Shown here one piece after another: positions 46,336-53,048 of a stretch of DNA of 64,000 bases. The position numbers were made by a program, and so were the translations under genes. The stretch comes from PLanc-01 sp034678485. Lineage in GTDB: Bacteria; Planctomycetota; Phycisphaerae; Sedimentisphaerales; Anaerobacaceae. The notes below the pieces were generated by a model. The model saw only the letters and a program-made list of their open reading frames with translations, made no database searches and was not told the DNA's origin. The DNA lies in contig JAXDBU010000168.1 of NCBI GenBank assembly GCA_034678485.1, positions 25,535-89,534 of the forward strand, read 5' to 3'. Numbering within the stretch: the first letter of the stretch is position 1; each line of letters starts with the position of its first letter.

Positions 46336-46944
46336 CTACTTCAGCTCGGTCAGGTAGATGCTTCGGAAGCGGTGCCGGCCGCCGCCGGGAACCTCGGCTT
46401 GTAGCGCGATGTACCCCTCGCTGGGTCCCGCGAGGCCGTCCGACTCCCAGGCCGGTTTGCCGTTGATCTCCATCGCGGCCTTCGTGCCCTGCACGGTCAG
46501 CTTGAACCGATTCCACTGGCCCGCCTGGATCAGGCCCGTGCTCTTGGCGTTGGGCAGATCGTTGACGTTGCCCTCCTGGCCCTGCAGGAGATTGGCCTGA
46601 TACCGCGGCGGCCACGGCTGGCCCTGGGGTACCGCGTCGTAGCGGAAGTAGACGCCGCTGTCCCACTTGCTGTCCCGCAGCGGCTTCCAGTCGAACTCAA
46701 GAACGAAATCGGCATACTTCTTCTCGGTCTGGACCAGACCATTGCCAGCGACGAGGAGGATTTCCCCATTGTCCACGGTCGCTTCGCAGTTCAGGACGGT
46801 CCATCCGGCCAGGGTCTTGCCGTCGAACAGCGACACACGGCCTGTACCGTCTTTCCCGGCCTTCTTGCATGGGCAGGTCGTGCAGGAGGTGGTCAGGAGC
46901 ATCGATGCAATCACGAGGGCGCACAGCGCACGGCTTGTCTTCAT
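46336..46944 (-). CDS. DUF1080 (3-keto-disaccharide hydrolase-like) lipoprotein
   Basis: The ATG at 46944 is backed by GAGAGG and opens a lipoprotein signal (MKTSRALCALVIASMLLTTSC). 202 residues. SLFDGKTLAGWTVLNCEATVDNGEI, FVLEFDWKPLRDSKWDSGVYFRY, GQWNRFKLTVQGTKAAMEINGK and YIALQAEVPGGGRHRFRSIYL are the DUF1080 concanavalin-like pattern, widespread in planctomycetes. The domain is thought to act on keto-sugars or to bind carbohydrate. Convergent with the DUF1593 gene. Confidence 0.85.
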   Translation of the reverse strand: MKTSRALCALVIASMLLTTSCTTCPCKKAGKDGTGRVSLFDGKTLAGWTVLNCEATVDNGEILLVAGNGLVQTEKKYADFVLEFDWKPLRDSKWDSGVYFRYDAVPQGQPWPPRYQANLLQGQEGNVNDLPNAKSTGLIQAGQWNRFKLTVQGTKAAMEINGKPAWESDGLAGPSEGYIALQAEVPGGGRHRFRSIYLTELK

Positions 46945-47081
46945 AGAACCTCTCACAATGGCGTCAGTCGTCAAATCGATCCGGCCCGCATCGCCGCCAC
47001 CGGCGATAGGCCGTGCGCCAAGGTAGTCGCCCGCGCCCATCAAGTCAAGAGACACATCCCACAGGAGTGTCACGGAGCCGT

Positions 47082-47155
47082 TCGTAGTGTGCTCGTGAGA
47101 GGATATCTTCTCTTCAAAGGCATGAAAGATACCGCCTCACGGTGTCACTACGAAC
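47082..47155. repeat. GTAGTG...CACTACGAA dispersed repeat, copy 2
   Basis: TCGTAGTGTGCTCGTGAGAG on the left, ATACCGCCTCACGGTGTCAC then TACGAA on the right; alignable over its length with 19859-19927. The 316-base gap 46945-47260 has no gene. Confidence 0.65.
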
Positions 47156-47260
47156 CAGCGGCCACCGATGCGCGCTGCCCCCTTGTGTCGGGCGTCTTCG
47201 CGGGGCAGACTCGCGTTTTAAGACCGAGGTGTGTTGGTTCTTCGTCTCTATGCCGCCATG

Positions 47261-48625
47261 TCATATCTGCTTGAGCTTGGCCCGGTTCTCCCAGACCTTC
47301 TCAATGGCGTCGGCGATGTCGGCCACCTCCTCTTGCGGCGCCAGCAGGGGACCCGAGGCCCAAAGCATCACCATCTCCTCGCACACCTGGTCGCACTTCG
47401 GGCACCGGCATTCCTCTTTGTACCGGCGCAGTCGCTCGGGCGAGTACATCATCTTATAGACCCTGGAATTACAGATCTCGTCGATCCAGGGCTCCCGGTG
47501 CAGCCCCTGGGCGATGTACGGACTCAGGCCGATCCCTTCGGCGCTGATGGCCTTGAAGAAGGTCGCGCGATCCACGCCGTCGAAATGGTCCTTGTGATAG
47601 GACATCGTGTACAGGTAGAAGGAGCCGCTCTCGGTGCCTGGGTAGAGCTTCTGGGGAGTCAGGCCGGCGATGTCTTTGAGCCGGGCGGTCAGGTAAGCGG
47701 CGTTGTCGTTCCGGCGTCGCCATCGGTCGATCACTGTCGGAAACTGGCCGAGCAGGACAGCAGCCTCGAACTCGTTCATTCTGTATTTCGGCCCGATCAC
47801 CTCCGTCCGACCTTTGCGGGACGTGCCGTGATTGTGGACGGTGTAGCACTTGTCCATCAGCTCTTCGTCGTTGCCGATGATCGCACCGCCTTCGCCGCAA
47901 GCGATCGTCTTGCTCGACTGGAAGCTGAAGCAACCCACGTCACCGATGGTTCCGAGCCTCCTGCCCCGATGCTCGGACAGGTGACCCTGACAGGCGTCCT
48001 CGATCACGCGGAGGTTGTGCTTCTTCGCAAGGGCCATGATCGAGTCCATATCGGCCGGCTGGCCCATCATGTGGACCGGCATGATTGCTCGCGTGTTCTC
48101 GTTGATCTTGCTCTGGACATCCGCAGGATCGAGCTGGTACGACTCGACGTCCAGATCCGCCAGCACGGGCAGCGCCCGCGCGGACAGGATGCCCTGGATC
48201 GTCCCGGGATCGGTGTAGGGAGACGTGATGACCTCGTCGCCCGGCCCGATACCCAGGGCTTCGACGCAGGTGTGCAAGGCCTGGGTTCCGGCGCCGGTGG
48301 CAACGCAAGCCTTGGCCCCCATGAGCCTGGCGTATTCTTTCTCGAACGTGGGGACCGTGCCGGAGGCGGCCTGAATCCGACACCAGATGCCGCTCTTTGC
48401 GGTCTTCAGCAGCGACTCCGTCAAGTTCTCGTCCCAGCAGCAACTGGGCCAGTCGGGCCAGCGTTTGTCCTTCTTCCGAACGGGCTGACCGCCGAAGATG
48501 GCCAGTTGGCCGGCCTTCTTTGTGATGTTTCCGTAGGCGGGAACGGTCCTCGATGCGGCCGCCGCAAGAGAGCCGGCCGATACCGCAGCGACGAATTGCC
48601 GTCGTGTCAAATCACCACTCGTCAT
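47261..48625 (-). CDS. Tat-exported DegT/DnrJ/EryC1/StrS-family protein
   Basis: 454 residues. A twin-arginine leader (LTRRQFVAAVSAGSLAAAA, residues 6-24) precedes a full sugar-aminotransferase fold: GTVPTFEKEYARLMGAKACVA, SPYTDPGTIQGIL, EDACQGHLSEHRGRRLG and the PLP-Lys in FSFQSSKTIACGEGG (Lys near 237), then GPKYRMNEFEAAVLLGQ. Family members usually aminate nucleotide-linked keto-sugars in the cytoplasm. Here the leader points to export of the folded, PLP-loaded protein, so the role is open: periplasmic amino-sugar chemistry or a non-catalytic use. A C-terminal CRCPKCDQVCEE pair of CxxC motifs may bind metal. Confidence 0.8.
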   Translation of the reverse strand: MTSGDLTRRQFVAAVSAGSLAAAASRTVPAYGNITKKAGQLAIFGGQPVRKKDKRWPDWPSCCWDENLTESLLKTAKSGIWCRIQAASGTVPTFEKEYARLMGAKACVATGAGTQALHTCVEALGIGPGDEVITSPYTDPGTIQGILSARALPVLADLDVESYQLDPADVQSKINENTRAIMPVHMMGQPADMDSIMALAKKHNLRVIEDACQGHLSEHRGRRLGTIGDVGCFSFQSSKTIACGEGGAIIGNDEELMDKCYTVHNHGTSRKGRTEVIGPKYRMNEFEAAVLLGQFPTVIDRWRRRNDNAAYLTARLKDIAGLTPQKLYPGTESGSFYLYTMSYHKDHFDGVDRATFFKAISAEGIGLSPYIAQGLHREPWIDEICNSRVYKMMYSPERLRRYKEECRCPKCDQVCEEMVMLWASGPLLAPQEEVADIADAIEKVWENRAKLKQI

Positions 48626-48649
48626 CGTTCGCCCCTTTCAAGGAATTCC

Positions 48650-48712
48650 ATGTTTGAAGTTTGAAGTGCGAAGTGTAAAGTGTCAAGTACGAAGTTCGAA
48701 GCATGAAGCGTC
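48650..48712. repeat. GAAGTTTGAAGTGCGAAG repeat arm
   Basis: Tandem, degenerate GAAG-TTTGAAG-TGCGAAG-TGTAAAG-TGTCAAG units. A reverse-complement arm (CTTCAGACTCCACACTTCAA, then ACTTCACGCTTG) lies at 48788-48819, inside the next gene. Confidence 0.65.
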
Positions 48713-48762
48713 AGGTGGCAGAATGCTTGCACACGAACGTACCGGACAGAGAAGGGAAGACC

Positions 48763-50157
48763 ATGATCATGGACACTCGAAGCGATGACTTCAGACTCCA
48801 CACTTCAAACTTCACGCTTGTTCTCTTCCTGAGCGTCGCGATCTGCTCCGTCGGTCGAGCCCAGTTGCGAGGGGCCTGCGCCAAGATCGACATCACCCCT
48901 CCGCTCGGCATCACGCTCATCGGGTCGAAGGGCTATCCAAGTGATTCGATCCGGGACAATCTCTATGCCAAAGCGATGGTCCTCAGTGACGGAACGACGA
49001 CAGTGGCTCTCATATCGACCGATCTGTTGTACACGCCGTTGGAGGAGATCACCGGTCCCGTTCGCGCCCTCGTCAGCGAAAGGACCGGCATTCCGGCCCA
49101 GAACGTCATGGTCTGCGCCACGCATACGCATTCCGGCCCGGAGGTCTTCACCCGATCCAAGATCCCGTCGGACGGCCGGCTCCCGTCGGACCAGATCGAC
49201 CAATCCTATCATCAGGTCCTCGTGGGCAAGATCGCCGATTCCGTCCAGATCGCCCATCGGAACCTGCAAGACGTGAGAATCGGCGCCGCGTTCGGCTCGG
49301 TGCCGGAGATCGTCTACAATCGCAGGCCGGCGGCGGAAGACGGGCAGGTGAAGATGGCGTTCACGATCCCCGAGGAAGTTGCGGCGACGCGGCGGGTCCA
49401 GATCGGCGATGACGGCCGGACAAGGGCCGTGTTCACCCTCCCTCCCGACCAACCCGCTCTGCAATTCGGTCCCATCGACCCGGCGGTCCTGGCCTTGCGA
49501 ATGGAGGACCCGAACGGTCGGGTCGTCGGTTCGCTCATCGGGTTCGGCTGTCACCCGGTCTGCATTTATCCGTTCCTGAGCACGACCATCTCGGCAGACT
49601 ACCCCGCCGTCGCGACACACGTCGTGGAACAGGCGGAGGGGGGAACTGCTCTGTTTCTGCTCGGACTCGCGGGCAACGCCGTCCCGCTCCGGCGGGACGT
49701 TGGGCCGTGCGAGCGGATGGGCAAAGCGCTCGGAGGCGAGGCGTTGAGAAGGCTCCAGATGGTTCCCACGTCAGCGGAGATTTCGTTGAAGTCAGCCACG
49801 AAGGAGATTGCTCTCCCGCTGAAGGCGCCTGCTGCTTCGGAGAATCCCGATCCGAATGCAGGTCCCGACCACGTGACGACGGAGATTCACGTCCTGAAAC
49901 TGGGAGACACCTGCCTCCTGGGCCTGCCGGGCGAGATTCTGATCGAGTTGGGTTTGGCGATCAAGGAGCGAGCAACCGTGAAGAATCTCTTCATCGTGAC
50001 GCTCGCCAACGACGCGGTCGGCTACGTCCCGCACCGCCAGGCATATAAAGAAGGCGGCTACGAGCCTACCACGGCGACCAAACTGGCGGAAGGAGCCGGA
50101 GAGGTCCTGGCGGAGCAGGCCCTTGCACTCGTCGCGGAAATCGCAGAAGCCAATTGA
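48763..50157 (+). CDS. Secreted neutral/alkaline ceramidase-like protein
   Basis: The ATG at 48763 has GAAGGGAAG upstream. 464 residues. After the leader (NFTLVLFLSVAICSVGRAQ) comes the ceramidase N-terminal domain: ACAKIDITPPLGITLIG, TDLLYTPLEEITGPV, CATHTHSGPEVF with the zinc His residues, IGFGCHPVCIY and LPGEILIELG. Known family members hydrolyse N-acyl bonds in ceramides; in planctomycetes the substrate is uncertain. The codons for RSDDFRLHTSNFTL come from a copy of the GAAGTTTGAAG repeat, so the leader is partly built from repeat DNA. Confidence 0.8.
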   Translation: MIMDTRSDDFRLHTSNFTLVLFLSVAICSVGRAQLRGACAKIDITPPLGITLIGSKGYPSDSIRDNLYAKAMVLSDGTTTVALISTDLLYTPLEEITGPVRALVSERTGIPAQNVMVCATHTHSGPEVFTRSKIPSDGRLPSDQIDQSYHQVLVGKIADSVQIAHRNLQDVRIGAAFGSVPEIVYNRRPAAEDGQVKMAFTIPEEVAATRRVQIGDDGRTRAVFTLPPDQPALQFGPIDPAVLALRMEDPNGRVVGSLIGFGCHPVCIYPFLSTTISADYPAVATHVVEQAEGGTALFLLGLAGNAVPLRRDVGPCERMGKALGGEALRRLQMVPTSAEISLKSATKEIALPLKAPAASENPDPNAGPDHVTTEIHVLKLGDTCLLGLPGEILIELGLAIKERATVKNLFIVTLANDAVGYVPHRQAYKEGGYEPTTATKLAEGAGEVLAEQALALVAEIAEAN

Positions 50158-50359
50158 CGTGTCGTGAAGAGCAGGAGTGCCGTCTGCGACCGTAAGGTTT
50201 GACAATCGGTCCGCAGCGCGCATATTGATGCTTGTTCTCGTTCATATCGCAGCGGCTTCGAAGAAGCATCATATCGGACACGCTGATGCGGAAGCGGGTC
50301 AAGCCGACAAGGTACCGAGAGCCGCTGGTTACATGTCGATGGTTGGGGGGTACCGAGCG

Positions 50360-50473
50360 ATGATGGTCAAATGTCAGGCGTGTGGCAACGTCTACGGCAG
50401 TCCGCCGAAGCAGGTCGGCGATCTATGTCCGATGCCGCAATGTGGGCACGTCCTCGTCGCCTATCGCCGTTGA
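50360..50473 (+). CDS. Tiny zinc-ribbon protein
   Basis: 37 residues: MMVKCQACGNVYGSPPKQVG followed by DLCPMPQCGHVLVAYRR. Two Cys pairs (CQAC and CPMPQC) form a zinc ribbon like those of rubredoxin-type or ribosomal proteins. A longer start at 50333 is possible. No good ribosome site is seen, which lowers confidence. It converges on the T6SS operon. Confidence 0.4.
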   Translation: MMVKCQACGNVYGSPPKQVGDLCPMPQCGHVLVAYRR

Positions 50474-50570
50474 CAGCAATCGTCGAGCATGCAGGCAACG
50501 CACCGAGGGCGCCGTTCAGGCCGTGCGGGGATCCCCATGGCAAAACGGATGCGCCCTGACGGGAAATCGG

Positions 50571-51011
50571 CTAAGCGAGTGGGCTCGGCACAAAGTGTAC
50601 CTGCTGTACCCGCGGGCCCCTGTATTGGACGTGAAAGTGCATTCCCCTGCCCATGTTGTGGAGCAGGACAGTGCGGGAGTGGCGATTCGCACATCGCATG
50701 ATCGCAAGGCGATTGTAGCTGTCATACGCCTTGAGAAAGGAGAGGATCGCTTGGATCTCCCTCTGGTTGTAGATCCAATATCGGATGTCGACCGCACTCC
50801 ACCGCTGGTGATTGCTCACCCTCTTGGTGTCCTTGCCGTAGTAGCGTTCCTGCATTTCTCTTGTCCGGAACAACTCGGTCACGACGACATCCTTCCGGAA
50901 GTGATCCTGCACGAAGACCGTGAGATCCCATATGAGTTGTGCCAGATTGACATTCTTGACTGTCAGGGTTCTCAGTTCGCCGGCGATTCGGGAAGACCTG
51001 GCATACAACAT
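50571..51011 (-). CDS. M15-like (D-Ala-D-Ala carboxypeptidase / VanY-type) peptidase, candidate T6SS effector
   Basis: The ATG at 51011 has a strong GGAGGTG 6 bases upstream. 146 residues without a signal peptide. The M15 signature is there: SNHQRWSAVDIR puts His68 and Asp75 seven apart, as in SxHxxGxAxD, and GMHFHVQY (His125, His127) gives the C-terminal ligand. Such enzymes cut peptidoglycan stems. With no export signal and with a PAAR gene 253 bases upstream on the same strand, delivery by the T6SS needle is a reasonable reading. A phage-endolysin origin is an alternative. No immunity gene is obvious next to it. Confidence 0.65.
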   Translation of the reverse strand: MLYARSSRIAGELRTLTVKNVNLAQLIWDLTVFVQDHFRKDVVVTELFRTREMQERYYGKDTKRVSNHQRWSAVDIRYWIYNQREIQAILSFLKAYDSYNRLAIMRCANRHSRTVLLHNMGRGMHFHVQYRGPRVQQVHFVPSPLA

Positions 51012-51264
51012 GTTGCACCTCCACGTCAGTTTGCTCGGGAGTCTCGGCAAAACACGGACACGATCCCAGCCCATCGAACACAGAGGTGAACGGCGAATCG
51101 GCATCACCTCTGCCGAGAGCCTGAAGAGGGCTGCCGTGTCATATCCATATCCTGTCGCGCTCGATCCATGCGTTCCTCCGGCATGGAAGACCCGTGGCGG
51201 ATCGTCCTCTCCACTTCCTCATCTGTGGCCAACTCATCGACAGCTCGGACTGCGATGATCGGCC

Positions 51265-51561
51265 CTATCCGATCATCACGGTGGGGCAGCCCATTACGAT
51301 CACACCGCCGTGAACGGTCGGGTCGCCCAGGCGTGCGGCGGGCATCCCGCCGATCAGCACGGTCACGGACCCCATGGCGATGGCATCCGGCGGGCCGACG
51401 CAGACGGCCATGTCGCCCACCCGTGCGGCGGGCATGAAGCCGATCAGTACCGTCGGACACCCCGGCGGCAGGATCGGCCCACCCACGTGCGGGATCGGCG
51501 GCACCCCAGGCGTCACCATCGGACACGTATGCATGTCACTGATTCTTGCTGCCGGTGGCAT
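51265..51561 (-). CDS. PAAR-domain T6SS spike-tip protein
   Basis: 98 residues from the ATG behind GGGAGG. Pro/Gly-rich PAAR repeats: MPPAARISDMHTCP, PHVGGPILPPGCPTVLIG, MPAARVGDMAVC, MPAARLGDPTVHGG and GCPTVMIG, with the Cys and His that bind the structural zinc. PAAR proteins cap the VgrG trimer and carry effectors. A stand-alone PAAR without an effector extension, so the effectors must bind it or VgrG separately. The 253 bases downstream, before the M15 gene, hold only a weak open frame (VDELATDEEVERTIRHG...). Confidence 0.9.
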   Translation of the reverse strand: MPPAARISDMHTCPMVTPGVPPIPHVGGPILPPGCPTVLIGFMPAARVGDMAVCVGPPDAIAMGSVTVLIGGMPAARLGDPTVHGGVIVMGCPTVMIG

Positions 51562-51642
51562 TCTATGTCCTCCCGTGAACTGCCACATCCGCTGTTTCAC
51601 TTGTTGTCGTGTCGTACTCCGATCGGTGTCGCAGGGGCCCAG

Positions 51643-52290
51643 TCACGCCGGCACTCGCATCTTGCCCTGAGCGATCTTCACGCCGGTTTCGAGAAACCCT
51701 TGATACGACTCCGTTGCCCGGTCTGGCTCCACTGCGGCAGCGAGCATAATCGCCCCGGAAACGGCGTGCGCGGTCATGTGTTCAGGCTGCGCCGCAGACG
51801 TTTCAGCCGGTGCGGCTGATCCGCTCTTGGCCCAAGCTGCCGCCATAGCCACCCATGCGGCAGGGGCGGTGGGCATCTCGAACTTGTGCCGACCAGCCGC
51901 CGTTGAGGCACGCTCACGGGTCGATTGGCCGGGCTCTTTGACCCAGGCCTCGCCGGCTGCCAGAGCCTCCTTCGCAATCTCATCGCTCCAGCAGGCGGGT
52001 ACACGCCGCACGCATAGTGCTGCCCACCTGACCGCCTCCCGTTCGGGCAGTCCATAAGCGAGAAAACGCGTCGCCTCGCCGTGCAGGCCGGCCCGGATCA
52101 GACGATCCACAAACTCGTGCGGCGCCGGGTCTCCCTCCAAACGCGCCTCAGCCTCCTCCTGCAATTCAAAAGTCCTGCAAATCGCCGCGGTTCGGCCCGA
52201 TATCATCGTGAATGGTTCAACGACCCCGGCCGACTCGGCACACTTGCGCGAACTGCGTCCAAATCCAAGTATTGCAAGCAGATTCTTCAT
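51643..52290 (-). CDS. DUF6931-like protein of the T6SS operon
   Basis: 215 residues, helical, Ala-rich, no signal peptide. Blocks EFVDRLIRAGLHGEATRFLAYGLPEREAVRWAALCVRRV, AAWVAMAAAWAKSGS and AVSGAIMLAAAVEPDRATESYQGFLETGVKIAQGK resemble the DUF6931 proteins that occur with PAAR and VgrG genes (recognition from memory). It starts 2 bases after the preceding lipoprotein gene ends. Likely a cytoplasmic effector-handling or adaptor protein. Confidence 0.65.
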   Translation of the reverse strand: MKNLLAILGFGRSSRKCAESAGVVEPFTMISGRTAAICRTFELQEEAEARLEGDPAPHEFVDRLIRAGLHGEATRFLAYGLPEREAVRWAALCVRRVPACWSDEIAKEALAAGEAWVKEPGQSTRERASTAAGRHKFEMPTAPAAWVAMAAAWAKSGSAAPAETSAAQPEHMTAHAVSGAIMLAAAVEPDRATESYQGFLETGVKIAQGKMRVPA

Positions 52291-52292
52291 TC

Positions 52293-53048
52293 TTATCGCA
52301 GTCTGTTGCTTTCAAAGAAACTGCTCACGGGAGGCGACGATTGGACGGTAGGCCAAGTGTCCAAGAATGAGGCTGCTCGCTGGCGGTTCAGTGTTTCCCG
52401 CGTCACTTTCATGTTTTCTTCGCCACGTATTTCGAGGAGAGGTCCATTGGGCAACTTCTGCAGCCATGCAACTGCTTCCTCACGGACCCAGAGGTCTGCC
52501 GTTTCATCCAATGCAATCTCAATGATGGTCGGCACCGACTCGACGGAGAATTCTACCCCATATCTGAGTTTCGAGGACCGAAATTCCAGAAACTCCACGC
52601 TCAACTCGTACTCTCCCGCTCCAAAGCTCTTGTCAGCAAGGAGTCTGGCGATGTGAATGGGAACGCTGATGGTTTCCTGCTGCCGCAGTTGGATTACCGT
52701 GGTGGGGGGCGCGGTCATCTCGCCGGTTACATCCATCGAGCCTGGGTGGACTTCAGCCACAGTCTCTTCCCCAGTCGTCTCCGAACGAAATAACAAGAGG
52801 AGTTTTTGTGAGGTCTTTGGATCCTCCATGCTTACACTCGGTGCACCAAGATTGGTGAAATCGGCTGTCACCGTGATCGCGTGCCCCATAGGATAGACTG
52901 GCATTCCATCCAGATGCCGCAAGGGCTCCGGCGGATTGCTCACCCTGAGTTCGACTTGAAGACTCATAGTTGTCCTCGTACACGATGGGCATAGTGTCAT
53001 GAGGATGATGCACAGACAAGGAAGACTCTCCTTCATGCTGCTCTTCAT
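52293..53048 (-). CDS. Putative lipoprotein, candidate immunity protein for the metallopeptidase
   Basis: 251 residues. Its ATG overlaps the stop of the metallopeptidase gene (ATGA), so the two are translationally coupled. A signal peptide (MKESLPCLCIILMTLCPSC) ends in a Cys that may be lipidated. The mature part is a beta-sandwich (LQVELRVSNPPEPLRHLDG, AITVTADFTNLGAP, GEYELSVEFLEF) followed by helices. Position and predicted periplasmic location fit an immunity protein for a toxin active in the cell envelope. It also lies in a less GC-rich patch than its flanks. No family recognised. Confidence 0.6.
   Translation of the reverse strand: MKSSMKESLPCLCIILMTLCPSCTRTTMSLQVELRVSNPPEPLRHLDGMPVYPMGHAITVTADFTNLGAPSVSMEDPKTSQKLLLLFRSETTGEETVAEVHPGSMDVTGEMTAPPTTVIQLRQQETISVPIHIARLLADKSFGAGEYELSVEFLEFRSSKLRYGVEFSVESVPTIIEIALDETADLWVREEAVAWLQKLPNGPLLEIRGEENMKVTRETLNRQRAASFLDTWPTVQSSPPVSSFFESNRLR

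Noticed and set aside
51104..51264. Possible tiny gene (VDELATDEEVERTIRHG...) between PAAR and the M15-like gene
   Set aside because: Composition is plausible, but there is no ATG or GTG with a ribosome site; only a TTG is available. Kept as a note in the PAAR entry.
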